64,000 nt of DNA from Actinophytocola xanthii. GTDB taxonomy: Bacteria; Actinomycetota; Actinomycetes; Mycobacteriales; Pseudonocardiaceae. Positions 14,405 through 22,669 of this stretch are shown here, piece by piece. The notes under the pieces are model-generated. The model had not been told where the DNA came from, did no database searches, and saw only the letters and a list, made by a program, of their open reading frames with translations. Numbering within the stretch: position 1 is the stretch's first letter; every line of letters begins with the position of its first letter. The position numbers and the translations under genes were made by a program. The stretch covers positions 97,805 through 161,804 of the forward strand of contig NZ_MSIE01000013.1 in the NCBI RefSeq assembly GCF_001921205.1, given 5' to 3'.

Positions 14405-15934
14405 TCAGTGGCGGTAGATCGCGTAACTGAACCGGTCCAGGACCAGCCGCCCGTTCTCCTGTCGCACGTCCCGGCCCAGGACCAGCTCTCCCGGCACCGA
14501 AACGTCCACCGTCCTCGGCGCGAAGCTCGGGTTCACCGCCACCGTGAACTCCCCACCTCGCCGGTACACGAACGGATACCCCGGGTGCACGATCTCCACC
14601 GCGCCCCCCGCCCCCAACGACGGATGGGCCCGACGCAACGCGATCAGCTCACGGGTCAACGTCAGCAACGACCCCGGCTCCGCCCGCGCGTCGGCCACGT
14701 TCGGCCGCTCGGCCGACGGGTGCGCGGGCAGGTACGTGACCTCCGGATCCCCGCCGTCCCACAGCATCGGGGTCCGCGACCCGGCCCGGTTGTACCCGGC
14801 ACGCGGCGGTCCCAGCACGCTCCCCTCGACGTCGGGCAGCCCGGGCAGGTACGGCGTGCCCAACTCGTCGCCGTAGTAGATGGCCGGCAGGGTCTGCCAG
14901 GTCAGCAGGAACACCATCGCCGCCCGGGCCTGGTCGGCCGTGCGGCTGCCGGCGACCAGTCGGGGGAAGTCGTGGTTGGCGGTGGGCAGGATGATGTGCC
15001 CACTGTCGCCGATCACGCCGGTCGCGGTCGCCCACTCGGCGAGGAAGTCGGCGATCGAGCCGGCCCCGGACGGGTCGAAGTAGCACGGCCGGGTGCGCCA
15101 GGTGTCGTCGTAGACGGCGCCGTTGTGGAACAGCGAGCGGAACGCCTGGCTGGACCCGAAGTGCAGGAAGAAGTCGGCGTGGAACCCGGCCGGGACCGAC
15201 ACCTGCGGCTGGGCCCACTCGCTGAGCAGCACCGCCTCGGGATGGGCGGTGTCGATCCAGCCGCGCAGCTCGCGCCACAGTTTCGCCGTCTCCACCTTGC
15301 CGGCGTCGTCCTTGACCAGCGACGAGGCCATGTCGACCCGGAAACCGGCGACGCCGGTCGCCAGCCAGTGGTCCATGATGTCGCGCAGCGCCTGCCGGTT
15401 GGCCCGGGGACCCTCGGCGTCGACCGGCTGCCGCCAGGGCTGCGACTCGTCCATCCGCCCGTAGCCGAAGTTCAGCGCGGGCTGCACGGGGAAGAAGTTC
15501 GGCAGGTAGAAGCCCTCCCGGCTGCCCGGCGAGGGCTGGAAACCCGGCTCCGGGCGGTCCGACCAGATGAAGCGGTGGTCGGTGGGGTCGTTCGCCGAGT
15601 GGACGAACCACGGGTGCTGGTTGGAGGTGTGGCCGGGGACGAGGTCGAGCAGCACCCGGATTCCGCGCCGGCCGGCGGAGTCGACCAGCTTGGCGAGGTC
15701 GTCGTTGCTGCCGTAGCGCGGGTCGATCCGGTAGTAGTCGGCGACGTCGTACCCGGCGTCGAGCATGGGCGAGACGAAGCAGGGGTTGAGCCAGACCGTG
15801 TTCACCCCGAGCCAGGCCAGGTAGTCCAGTTTGGACTCGATGCCGTTGAGGTCGCCGATGCCGTCGCCGTCGCTGTCCGCGAAGCTCTGCGGGTAGATCT
15901 GGTAGAGGACGGCGTCGGACAACCAGGCGGGCAT
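14405..15934 (-). CDS. GH13 alpha-amylase family glycosidase
   Basis: The 509-residue protein has no signal peptide and starts directly with the barrel (LSDAVLYQIYPQSFADSDGDGIGDLNGI). The four GH13 blocks are visible: DLVPGHTS, GFRVDMASS with the nucleophile Asp, LLSEWAQ with the acid Glu, and TANHDFPR with the third carboxylate. A calcium-type DSDGDGIGDL loop lies near residue 20. It resembles cytosolic oligo-glucosidases or trehalose/glucan-acting enzymes; exact specificity is open. AGGAG precedes the ATG at 15934. The gene is divergent from an ABC exporter and separate from the malQ-tre block at 38-47 kb. Confidence 0.9.
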   Translation of the reverse strand: MPAWLSDAVLYQIYPQSFADSDGDGIGDLNGIESKLDYLAWLGVNTVWLNPCFVSPMLDAGYDVADYYRIDPRYGSNDDLAKLVDSAGRRGIRVLLDLVPGHTSNQHPWFVHSANDPTDHRFIWSDRPEPGFQPSPGSREGFYLPNFFPVQPALNFGYGRMDESQPWRQPVDAEGPRANRQALRDIMDHWLATGVAGFRVDMASSLVKDDAGKVETAKLWRELRGWIDTAHPEAVLLSEWAQPQVSVPAGFHADFFLHFGSSQAFRSLFHNGAVYDDTWRTRPCYFDPSGAGSIADFLAEWATATGVIGDSGHIILPTANHDFPRLVAGSRTADQARAAMVFLLTWQTLPAIYYGDELGTPYLPGLPDVEGSVLGPPRAGYNRAGSRTPMLWDGGDPEVTYLPAHPSAERPNVADARAEPGSLLTLTRELIALRRAHPSLGAGGAVEIVHPGYPFVYRRGGEFTVAVNPSFAPRTVDVSVPGELVLGRDVRQENGRLVLDRFSYAIYRH

Positions 15935-16042
15935 GCATGCTCCTCGTTCGTCGGCACCTGCCTTTCGGACGGTACTCGACGGCCCGCAGAATGTGCGGGG
16001 TCGAGCTGATCGGTCGGCCGGAACGGGCAGGAAGGGGACCTC

Positions 16043-17731
16043 GTGCGCGAGCTGACCGGTGGCCGTCTGCTGCGCAGGTCCCTGGCACGGCACCGGGGCC
16101 GCCTTCTCGGCGGCGCCGTGCTGGTGTGTGGGCACCAGGTCGCCGAGGCGCTGGTCCCGGTGATGATCGGGGTGATCATCGACCGGGCCGTGGGCACCGG
16201 CGACCTGCCGGCCCTGGTCTGGTGGGTGCTGGCGTTGTGCGCGCTGTTCGGCGCGCTGACCGTGTGCTGGCGGGTCGGCACCCGCCACCTGGTCGTCGCC
16301 GAGCAGCGGGAGGCCCACCAGCTGCGCGTGGAGGTGGTGGAGCGGGTGCTCGACCCCCGCGGCCACCGCACCGGCATGCGGGCCGGTGAGGTGCTCCAGG
16401 TCGCGACGTCCGACGCGGAGCGCTCGGCGGAGGTGGTGCACGGGGTGTCGCTGGGGGCGGCCGCGCTGGTCGCCCTGGCCGTGTCGGCGACGGCGCTGCT
16501 CACCGTGGACGTGCCGCTCGGGCTGACCGTGGTCGTCGGCGTCCCCGTGCTGGTCGCCGGGCTCCAGCTGCTCAGCCCGCTGCTCACCCGCCGGTCCACC
16601 GCCGCGCAGGAGAGCGCCGGCGAGACCACGGCGCTCGCCACCGACCTGGTGCGGGGGGTGCGTGCGCTGCGCGGCATCGGCGCCCAGGACAACGCGGCGG
16701 AGACCTACCGCGCGTCCAGCCGGGGGACGCTGCGGGCGAGCCTGCGCGCGGCCACCACCAACGGCGTCTACCTCGGCATCACGACCGCGGCGAGCGGGTT
16801 GTTCCTGGCCGTCGTCGCCGGGTTCGCCGGGTGGATCGCGCTGGCCGGGCGGATCACGGTCGGCGAGCTGGTCGCCGTGGTCGGCCTGGCGCAGTTCGTC
16901 GCCGAGCCGGTGCGGTTGCTCGGCACGGCCGGCCAGCTGCTCGCCCGGGCCCGTGCCTCGGCCGCGCGGCTGGCCCGCGTGCTCACCGCGCCGGCCGTGC
17001 TCAGCCCGGGCACGCGCACCGAGGTGCTGGCCGCCGGCGTCGCGCTGCGCGGGGTCGGCTACCGCACGCTCGACGGCCTCGACCTGGAGCTGGGTCCCGG
17101 TGAGACGGTCGGTGTCGTCGCCTACGACCAGCGCGACAGCGACGCCCTGCTCGAGCTGCTGGCCGGTGCCGTACCCGCCACCGACCACACCGGACGGGTG
17201 GAGGTCGGCGGTGTGCCGGTTGGCGAGCTGGACCTGGACACGGTGCGCGCGGCGGTGCTCGTCGAACAGCACGACGTCGCGCTGTTCGAGGGGACGCTGC
17301 GGGACAACCTGCTCGCGGGGGCCGAGCGCCCGCCGGAGGCCGTCACCGCGGCCGTCGCGGCCGCGGCCGCCGACGACATCCTGGCCGCGCATCCCGACGG
17401 GCTCGACCGCTCGGTGACCGACCGCGGCACCACGCTGTCCGGCGGGCAGCGCCAGCGCATCGGCCTCGCCCGGGCGCTGGCCGCCGACCCGTCGGTGCTC
17501 GTCCTGTACGAGCCGACGACTGCTGTCGACACCGTCACCGAGGAACGCATCGCCGAGGGCATCGCCCGGGTGCGGGCCCACGCCAGCACCCTGCTGGTCA
17601 CCGCCAGCCCGGCGCTGCTCGCGGTGGCCGACCGGGTGCTGGTGCTCGACGGGGGCCGGGTGACCGCGTCCGGCACGCACGCCGACCTTGCCCAGTCCGA
17701 CCCCCGCTACCGCGCGGCGGTCCTGCGATGA
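16043..17731 (+). CDS. ABC exporter half-transporter lacking the Walker A motif
   Basis: The 562-residue protein has an exporter-type membrane domain (about 1-310) and a nucleotide-binding domain (about 330-560). Where the P-loop should lie (about residue 357) the sequence reads VVAYDQRDSDALLELL, with no GxxGxGKS/T and no Lys. The Walker B acid is also changed, reading LVLYEPTTAVD with Tyr489 before Glu490. The signature LSGGQ is intact at 465-469. It therefore contributes only the signature half of one ATP site. GGAAGGGG precedes the GTG at 16043, and its stop overlaps the partner gene by ATGA. Confidence 0.93.
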   Translation: MRELTGGRLLRRSLARHRGRLLGGAVLVCGHQVAEALVPVMIGVIIDRAVGTGDLPALVWWVLALCALFGALTVCWRVGTRHLVVAEQREAHQLRVEVVERVLDPRGHRTGMRAGEVLQVATSDAERSAEVVHGVSLGAAALVALAVSATALLTVDVPLGLTVVVGVPVLVAGLQLLSPLLTRRSTAAQESAGETTALATDLVRGVRALRGIGAQDNAAETYRASSRGTLRASLRAATTNGVYLGITTAASGLFLAVVAGFAGWIALAGRITVGELVAVVGLAQFVAEPVRLLGTAGQLLARARASAARLARVLTAPAVLSPGTRTEVLAAGVALRGVGYRTLDGLDLELGPGETVGVVAYDQRDSDALLELLAGAVPATDHTGRVEVGGVPVGELDLDTVRAAVLVEQHDVALFEGTLRDNLLAGAERPPEAVTAAVAAAAADDILAAHPDGLDRSVTDRGTTLSGGQRQRIGLARALAADPSVLVLYEPTTAVDTVTEERIAEGIARVRAHASTLLVTASPALLAVADRVLVLDGGRVTASGTHADLAQSDPRYRAAVLR

Positions 17732-19479
17732 GCGCGCGGGAGCTGTTGCCGATCGCGCCGCCGGGGCGGACCTGGGCGATGCTGTGGTCTGAGGTGCGGG
17801 TCACGCCCTGGCTCGGCGTCGCCACCGTGCTCACCGCGGTCGGCGCGAGCGCGGGCGGGCTGGTCGCCCCCTGGGTGCTCGGTGTCATGGTCGACGACAT
17901 CGCCGGCGGTGCCGGCCAGGACGCGGCCGTGCGTGCCGCGGTGGTGATCGGGGTGGTCGCGGTGGTCACCGGCGTGCTCACCGGGCTGTCCGCGGCGCTG
18001 CTCAGCCGGTTGGGGGAGACGGTGCTGGCCCGGCTGCGTGAGCGGGTGCTGGACCGCATCCTGCGCCTGCCGGCGCCTACCCTGGACCGGGTCGGCACCG
18101 GGGACCTGCTCTCCCGCGTCGGTGACGACGTCTCGGTCGCGACGACGGCGCTGGTCACGACCGGGCCCCAGCTCGTCGGCGCGCTGCTGACGATCGTGCT
18201 GACCGCCGGCGGCATGCTCGCCCTGGACTGGCGGCTCGGCCTCGCCGGCCTCGTCGCCGCCCCGATGTACGTGCTGGCCGTGCGCTGGTACCTGCCCCGC
18301 TCCGGCCCCTTCTACGCGCGTGAGCGGGTGGCGGTCGGCGAGCGCGCGGAGGCCATGGTCAGCTCGTTGCAGAGCGTGGCGACCGTGCGGGCCTACCGGC
18401 TCGAGGGCGCGCACACCGCTGCCGTGCGGGAGCGCTCGCTGGCCGCGGTCGACCTCTCGATCGGGGTGTTCCGGCTGGTCGCGCGGCTGGTGGGGCGGAT
18501 GAACCGGGCCGAGCTGGTCGGCCTGGCCACGATCCTGGTGACCGGGTTCCTGCTGGTGAGGGCGGACGCGGTGACGGTCGGCGCGACGACCGCCGCCGCG
18601 CTCTACTTCCACCGACTGTTCAACCCGATCGGGGCGGTGATCTTCGAGTTCGACCAGGTCCAGGCGGCCGGGGCGAGCCTGGCGAGGCTGGTCGGCGTGG
18701 CCGAGCTGGACCGCCCGGGACCGGTGGGGGAGACCCGCGAGCCGGTCGACGGTCGGCTGGAGATCGAGGGCGTCACGCACCGCTACGGCGACGGGCCCCT
18801 GGTGCTCGACGGCGTCGGGGCCGTGATCGCGCCGGGTGAGCGGCTCGCGGTGGTCGGCTCGACCGGGGCGGGCAAGACGACGCTCGCGGCGATCGCCGCC
18901 GGGCTGCTCGACCCGGTGGCGGGCAGGGTCTGCCTCGGCGGGGTGCCGGTGGGCGAGCTGGACCGTGGCCGGCACATCGCGATGCTCAGCCAGGAGGTGC
19001 ACGTGTTCTCCGGGTCGCTGGTCGCCGACCTGCGCCTGGCGCGGGCGGACGCGAGCGTCGAGCAGGTGCGGGAGGCGCTGGCGCTGGTGGGCGCGGCGGA
19101 CTGGGTGCGTGCCCTGCCGGCCGGGATCGACACGGTTGTCGGGGAGAACGCCCACCGCCTCACCGCCGCGCAGGCCCAGCAGCTGGCGCTGGCCAGGCTG
19201 GTGCTGGCCGACCCGACGGTGGCGATCCTGGACGAGGCGACCGCGGAGGCGGGGAGCGCCGGAGCGCGGGAGCTGGAGCGAGCCGCGCTGGCGGCGACCC
19301 GGGGGCGGACGACGTTGGTCGTCGCGCATCGGTTGACGCAGGCGGAGCTGGCCGACCGGGTGCTGGTCCTCGAGCACGGGCGGGTGGTGGAGACGGGGAC
19401 GCACGCGGAGCTCGTCGCGGCCGGTGGGCGGTACGCCGAGCTGTGGCGGAGCTGGACGGGAAGCGGGAGCCGCGGGTAG
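17728..19479 (+). CDS. ABC exporter half-transporter with intact Walker A, degenerate signature
   Basis: This 583-residue partner has a six-helix membrane domain (about 1-330) and a nucleotide-binding domain. Walker A is normal (GSTGAGKTT, residues 377-385) and Walker B reads VAILDEATAE with the catalytic Glu; the switch His is in VVAHRLT. The signature is LTAAQ at 478-482 instead of LSGGQ. Paired with the upstream protein it forms one complete ATP site (this Walker A/B with that LSGGQ) and one doubly dead site, the logic of asymmetric heterodimeric exporters. Substrate unknown. A LacI regulator follows 34 bases downstream. Confidence 0.93.
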   Translation: MSARELLPIAPPGRTWAMLWSEVRVTPWLGVATVLTAVGASAGGLVAPWVLGVMVDDIAGGAGQDAAVRAAVVIGVVAVVTGVLTGLSAALLSRLGETVLARLRERVLDRILRLPAPTLDRVGTGDLLSRVGDDVSVATTALVTTGPQLVGALLTIVLTAGGMLALDWRLGLAGLVAAPMYVLAVRWYLPRSGPFYARERVAVGERAEAMVSSLQSVATVRAYRLEGAHTAAVRERSLAAVDLSIGVFRLVARLVGRMNRAELVGLATILVTGFLLVRADAVTVGATTAAALYFHRLFNPIGAVIFEFDQVQAAGASLARLVGVAELDRPGPVGETREPVDGRLEIEGVTHRYGDGPLVLDGVGAVIAPGERLAVVGSTGAGKTTLAAIAAGLLDPVAGRVCLGGVPVGELDRGRHIAMLSQEVHVFSGSLVADLRLARADASVEQVREALALVGAADWVRALPAGIDTVVGENAHRLTAAQAQQLALARLVLADPTVAILDEATAEAGSAGARELERAALAATRGRTTLVVAHRLTQAELADRVLVLEHGRVVETGTHAELVAAGGRYAELWRSWTGSGSRG

Positions 19480-19491
19480 CGTCGGCGCGGT

Positions 19492-19505
19492 TGAATGCGC
19501 TTACA
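19492..19505 (+). promoter_or_regulatory. Likely LacI-family operator TGAATGCGCTTACA
   Basis: This near-palindrome has the CG centre and TG...CA ends typical of LacI-family operators. It directly abuts the Shine-Dalgarno sequence (AGGAGG) of the LacI-type gene, so autoregulation is likely. Confidence 0.6.
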
Positions 19506-19513
19506 GGAGGCTT

Positions 19514-20557
19514 ATGGGCGCCCCGACGGTCTATGACGTGGCCGAGCGTGCGCAGGTGTCGATCGCCACCGTGTCGCGGGTGTACCGCAATCCTGGCACC
19601 GTCCGGCCGCAGACCCGGGAGCGGGTGCTCGCGGTGGCGCGTGAGCTGGGGTACGTGCCCAGCGGCAGCGCGCGCGGGCTCGCCAGCCGCGCCACCGGGG
19701 TGCTGGGCCTCTGCTTCCCGGACTACGCCGACCCGGAGGTGGACGGCGACGAGGGCAGCGACGACCCGGAGCACACCCTCTACGCCGACGAGATCACCCG
19801 CGGCATGGAGCGCGCGGCCCGGCGCCATGGATACGCGCTGCTGATCGCCGCCTCCCTGGCCGGCGGGCCGGAGAGCCTGGTCGCCACGGTGGCCGGGCGG
19901 GTGGACGGCTTCGCCGTGCTGGCCCGGACCGTGCCGACCGAGGACCTGGAGATCATCTCCCGGCGCCTGCCGGTGGTGATGATCGCCGGCCCGCGGGAGA
20001 TCGACCACCTCGACCACCTCGAGGTCGCGAACGACGAGGGCGAGTTCGCGATGACCACCCACCTGATCGCCGACCACGGTCTCACCCGGCTGGCGTTCCT
20101 CGACGGTGCCGCCGACTCCCCCGACGCGCGGGCCCGCTTCCGCGGCTACCGGCGCGCCCGCGCCGCGGCCGGCCTGCCCGCCCCCGACGAGCCCGACGCC
20201 AGGGGCGACTTCACCCAGGCCGGCGGCCGGCTCGCGACCGAGCGCCTGCTGGCCGGGGTCGACCGGCCGCCGCAGGCCCTGATCTGCGCCAACGACCAGA
20301 TGGCGCTGGGCGCCCTGCAGACCCTGGAACGCCGGGGGATCCGCGTGCCGGACGAGGTCGCGGTCGTCGGGTTCGACGGGATCCCGCTCGGCCGGGTCGT
20401 GCGGCCCGCGCTCACCACCGTCACCCAACCCATGCGCAAACTCGGTGAGACTGCGGTGGACCTGCTGGTCGAACGCCTGCGCGAGCCCGACCGCGAGCCG
20501 CGCTCGGTGCTGCTGCCGGTCACCCAGACGCGCCGGGCCAGCTGCGGGTGCGGCTAG
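19514..20557 (+). CDS. LacI-family transcriptional regulator
   Basis: The 347-residue protein starts with the LacI headpiece (TVYDVAERAQVSIATVSRVY, then RELGYVPSGSARGLASR hinge region to about residue 60) and continues into a periplasmic-binding-protein-like sensor domain ending near residue 340. The block ICANDQMALGALQTLERRGI near residue 258 is the usual effector-domain signature. The Cys-Gly-Cys-Gly C terminus (RRASCGCG) matches the common SCG ending of the family. AGGAGG precedes ATG 19514. Many such proteins control sugar uptake; the preceding ABC exporter is the only nearby candidate target. Confidence 0.93.
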   Translation: MGAPTVYDVAERAQVSIATVSRVYRNPGTVRPQTRERVLAVARELGYVPSGSARGLASRATGVLGLCFPDYADPEVDGDEGSDDPEHTLYADEITRGMERAARRHGYALLIAASLAGGPESLVATVAGRVDGFAVLARTVPTEDLEIISRRLPVVMIAGPREIDHLDHLEVANDEGEFAMTTHLIADHGLTRLAFLDGAADSPDARARFRGYRRARAAAGLPAPDEPDARGDFTQAGGRLATERLLAGVDRPPQALICANDQMALGALQTLERRGIRVPDEVAVVGFDGIPLGRVVRPALTTVTQPMRKLGETAVDLLVERLREPDREPRSVLLPVTQTRRASCGCG

Positions 20558-20570
20558 GCGGTCGCGGCGC

Positions 20571-21434
20571 TCACACGTGCTCGGTGAGCTTGGCCAGGGC
20601 GTCCTGGCCGTGGCCAGCCTCGACGGCGCGGCGGAACAGGGCGAGCACCTCGCGCTGCACCCCCGCGCTCAGCCCGTTGGCCTCCGCTGTGGCCACGATG
20701 TGCTCGAGCGTCGAGGTGGCCGAGACGATGTTCGCGTCGTCGCCGTCGAAGCGGGCGGCGTCCAGCCGGGCGGCGTGGTCCTCGACCATCATCGGCAGCA
20801 GCCGGCCGATGCCCGCGGCGAACGGGGCCAGCTCGCCGGCCTTCACGTCCTCCGCGGCCGCGAGCGCGAACGCGTGGGTCATGCCGGCGACCGAGGTCCA
20901 GAACAGGTCGAGCAGCGCGACGTCGTAGGCGGCCGCGCGGCCGGGGTCGGTGCCGAGGTAGGTCGCCGTCCCGCCCAGGGCGGCCAGGGTCCCCTCGTGG
21001 GCACGGTAGACCGGCTCGGCCCCGCTGAGGAGCAGGACCGCCTCCGCGGTGCCGATCGACGGGACCGGGGTCATGATCGCCCCGTCCAGGTAGTCGACGC
21101 CGTGCCCCGCCGCCCAGGCCGCGGTGTCCCTGGCCGCCCGCGGGGTGTCCGCGGAGAGGTTGACCAGCGTCCGCCCGCGCAGTGTGTCGGCGACCGGATC
21201 GAGGATGGCGTGCACCGCCGCGTAGTTGATCACACAGGCGACCACGAGCTCGCTCGCGGCGAGGGCCTCGGCCGGGTCGCCTGCGGCCCTCGCCCCGCGC
21301 GCGAGGAGGTCGTCGGCCTTGCCGGGGGTGCGGTTCCAGACCGTCGTCCGGTGGCCGGCGGCGAGGAATGCGGAGGCCAGCGCGTGGCCCATCGGTCCGA
21401 GACCGAGCACGGTCACGGTTGTCGGGTTCGTCAT
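20571..21434 (-). CDS. NAD(P)-dependent imine reductase/beta-hydroxyacid dehydrogenase-like protein
   Basis: The 287-residue product begins with a Rossmann fold (VTVLGLGPMGHALASAFLAAGH) whose WNRTPGKAD block indicates NADP preference, and continues into the all-helical C-terminal dimerisation domain of the 6-phosphogluconate dehydrogenase-like superfamily. It lacks the classical active-site Lys block of hydroxyisobutyrate dehydrogenases, and the layout matches actinomycete imine reductase-type proteins. It is divergent from a MerR regulator with a 47-base shared promoter region, so its expression is probably MerR-controlled. Physiological substrate unknown. Confidence 0.85.
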   Translation of the reverse strand: MTNPTTVTVLGLGPMGHALASAFLAAGHRTTVWNRTPGKADDLLARGARAAGDPAEALAASELVVACVINYAAVHAILDPVADTLRGRTLVNLSADTPRAARDTAAWAAGHGVDYLDGAIMTPVPSIGTAEAVLLLSGAEPVYRAHEGTLAALGGTATYLGTDPGRAAAYDVALLDLFWTSVAGMTHAFALAAAEDVKAGELAPFAAGIGRLLPMMVEDHAARLDAARFDGDDANIVSATSTLEHIVATAEANGLSAGVQREVLALFRRAVEAGHGQDALAKLTEHV

Positions 21435-21443
21435 GCGGCTACG

Positions 21444-21475
21444 CTAAAAGTTCACATCGGTGTCAGAGTCAAGGG
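21444..21475 (-). promoter_or_regulatory. MerR-type long-spacer promoter between divergent genes
   Basis: Reading the minus strand, TTGACT is followed by a 20-base spacer and TAGCGT upstream of the reductase gene. Long (19-20 bp) spacers are the hallmark of MerR-activated promoters. The spacer holds a partial dyad, CAC-N4-GTG (CACCGATGTG). Confidence 0.6.
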
Positions 21476-21481
21476 AGAACG

Positions 21482-21874
21482 ATGCGCATCGGGGAGCTGG
21501 CGCGGCGGACCGGGGTGAGCGAGCGGTCGCTGCGGTACTACGAGGAGCAGGGCCTGCTGCACCCGCGGCGCCGGCCCAGCGGCTACCGCGTCTTCCAGGA
21601 GTCCGACGTGGACACCGTGCGGCACGTCCGGGTCCTGCTCTCCGCCGGGCTCGGCACCGCGACCATCGCCGAGGTGCTGCCGTGCATGGTCGACACCGGC
21701 GACGGGCTCGCGCCGGGTTGCCCCGAGCTCGTGGCCGAGCTGAACCGGGAGCGGGAGCGGATCACCTCCGCCATCACCGGGCTGACCAGCGCGCGGACCC
21801 TGCTCGACCAGGTCATCGCGGCCGCGCCGGCCGACGACGCGGCCTACGGGGAATGGGTCGCCGCGCACGCCTAG
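21482..21874 (+). CDS. MerR-family transcriptional regulator
   Basis: The 130-residue protein has the winged HTH of MerR proteins (MRIGELARRTGVSERSLRYYEEQGLL, then RPSGYRVFQESDV) followed by a dimerisation helix and a short C-terminal tail. It has Cys residues at PCMVDTGDGLAPGCPEL, but the pattern is not a known metal-sensor or SoxR cluster motif, so the ligand is unknown. GGGAGAACG precedes the ATG at 21482. The divergent reductase gene is the natural target, through the long-spacer promoter between them. Confidence 0.92.
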   Translation: MRIGELARRTGVSERSLRYYEEQGLLHPRRRPSGYRVFQESDVDTVRHVRVLLSAGLGTATIAEVLPCMVDTGDGLAPGCPELVAELNRERERITSAITGLTSARTLLDQVIAAAPADDAAYGEWVAAHA

Positions 21875-21883
21875 TTGCGTATA

Positions 21884-21912
21884 ACCCCTTAAGGGGGTAC
21901 ATATAGGGGTAT
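21884..21912 (+). promoter_or_regulatory. Palindrome CCCCTTAAGGGG and extra GGGGTA half-site before the RHH-ClpN gene
   Basis: CCCCTTAAGGGG (21885-21896) is a perfect 12-bp palindrome. A further TAGGGGTA lies at 21905-21912 and runs into the ATG at 21911. The repeated ACCCC/GGGGT half-sites sit just where an autoregulatory repressor would bind. Confidence 0.65.
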
Positions 21913-22669
21913 GCCAAAGGTCAACGTGTACCTCCCCGACGAGCTCGCCGACAACGTCCGGGAGATGGGGCTGCCTGTCTCCGCCATCTGCCAGCGCGCG
22001 CTCGAGCAGTCGGTCAAGCGCGTCGGGGCGATCCGGGCGGCCGCGGTGGGCGATTTGAGCGGCCCCGATGCCACGGCCGCGCTCACCCTGTTCACCCAGC
22101 GCGCCAAGGACGTGATCATGTTGGCGGTCCGGCGGGCGCACGAGCGCGGCGCCGCCGAGATCGGCAGCCGCGACCTGCTGCACGGCATGATCAGCGAGGG
22201 CGGCAACCTCGCCCTGCACGTGCTCCGCTCGATCGAGGTAGACCCGGCGCAGGTGCTGCGCGAGGTCGAACGCCTCGAGACGGGGGACCCCGGCGGGCCG
22301 GCCGTCCGGATGAGCCGTGCCGCCGCCCACGCGCTCGAGCTGACCGTCGTGGAGGCCATCGTGCTCGGGCACAACTACGTGGGCTGTGAGCACCTGCTGC
22401 TCGGCCTGGTCGCCGAGCCCGAGGGCAGCGCCGGCGCGGTGCTGCGCCGACTGGGTGTCGACACCAAGACCGCCCGGCAGGCGGTCGCGGCCGCGCTCGC
22501 GGGTTACCTGCATCTCCAGGCCAACCAGGCCAACCAGGCCAACCAGGCCGCCGGCGCGACCTCGGTCGCCGCGGCGGTGAACACCGCGGTCACCCAGGCT
22601 CTCCAGCCCGTGCTCACCCGTCTGGACCGGCTGGAGGAGCGCGCCGGCCTCACCGGCGGCGACTCCTAG
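21911..22669 (+). CDS. Ribbon-helix-helix protein fused to a Clp N-terminal-type domain
   Basis: The 252-residue protein begins with a ribbon-helix-helix DNA-binding unit (KVNVYLPDELADNVREMG, LPVSAICQRALEQSV). It is followed by a double Clp_N repeat (about residues 55-200; RAKDVIMLAVRRAHERGAAEIGSRDLLHGM and a second copy around HNYVGCEHLLLGLV), as in ClpA/ClpC adaptor domains but without any AAA+ module. The C terminus has a QAN tandem repeat and a coiled-coil-like end. Palindromic GGGG/CCCC half-sites lie directly upstream, suggesting autoregulation. Its stop TAG lies in the CTAG border of a MITE-like element. Confidence 0.85.
   Translation: MPKVNVYLPDELADNVREMGLPVSAICQRALEQSVKRVGAIRAAAVGDLSGPDATAALTLFTQRAKDVIMLAVRRAHERGAAEIGSRDLLHGMISEGGNLALHVLRSIEVDPAQVLREVERLETGDPGGPAVRMSRAAAHALELTVVEAIVLGHNYVGCEHLLLGLVAEPEGSAGAVLRRLGVDTKTARQAVAAALAGYLHLQANQANQANQAAGATSVAAAVNTAVTQALQPVLTRLDRLEERAGLTGGDS
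22517..22549 (+). repeat. In-frame 9-bp tandem repeat (CAGGCCAAC x3)
   Basis: Three perfect copies plus a partial one encode a QAN repeat in the linker of the RHH-ClpN protein; a likely site of length variation. Confidence 0.8.

Noticed and set aside
14204..14417. Short open frames inside the MITE-like element
   Set aside because: They exist on both strands, differ between the two copies (an indel shifts one) and have no ribosome-binding sites.
15935..17680. Upstream extension of the minus-strand amylase frame through the ABC gene
   Set aside because: The amylase motifs start at 15934 with a good ribosome-binding site; the extension is antisense to a clear ABC transporter gene.
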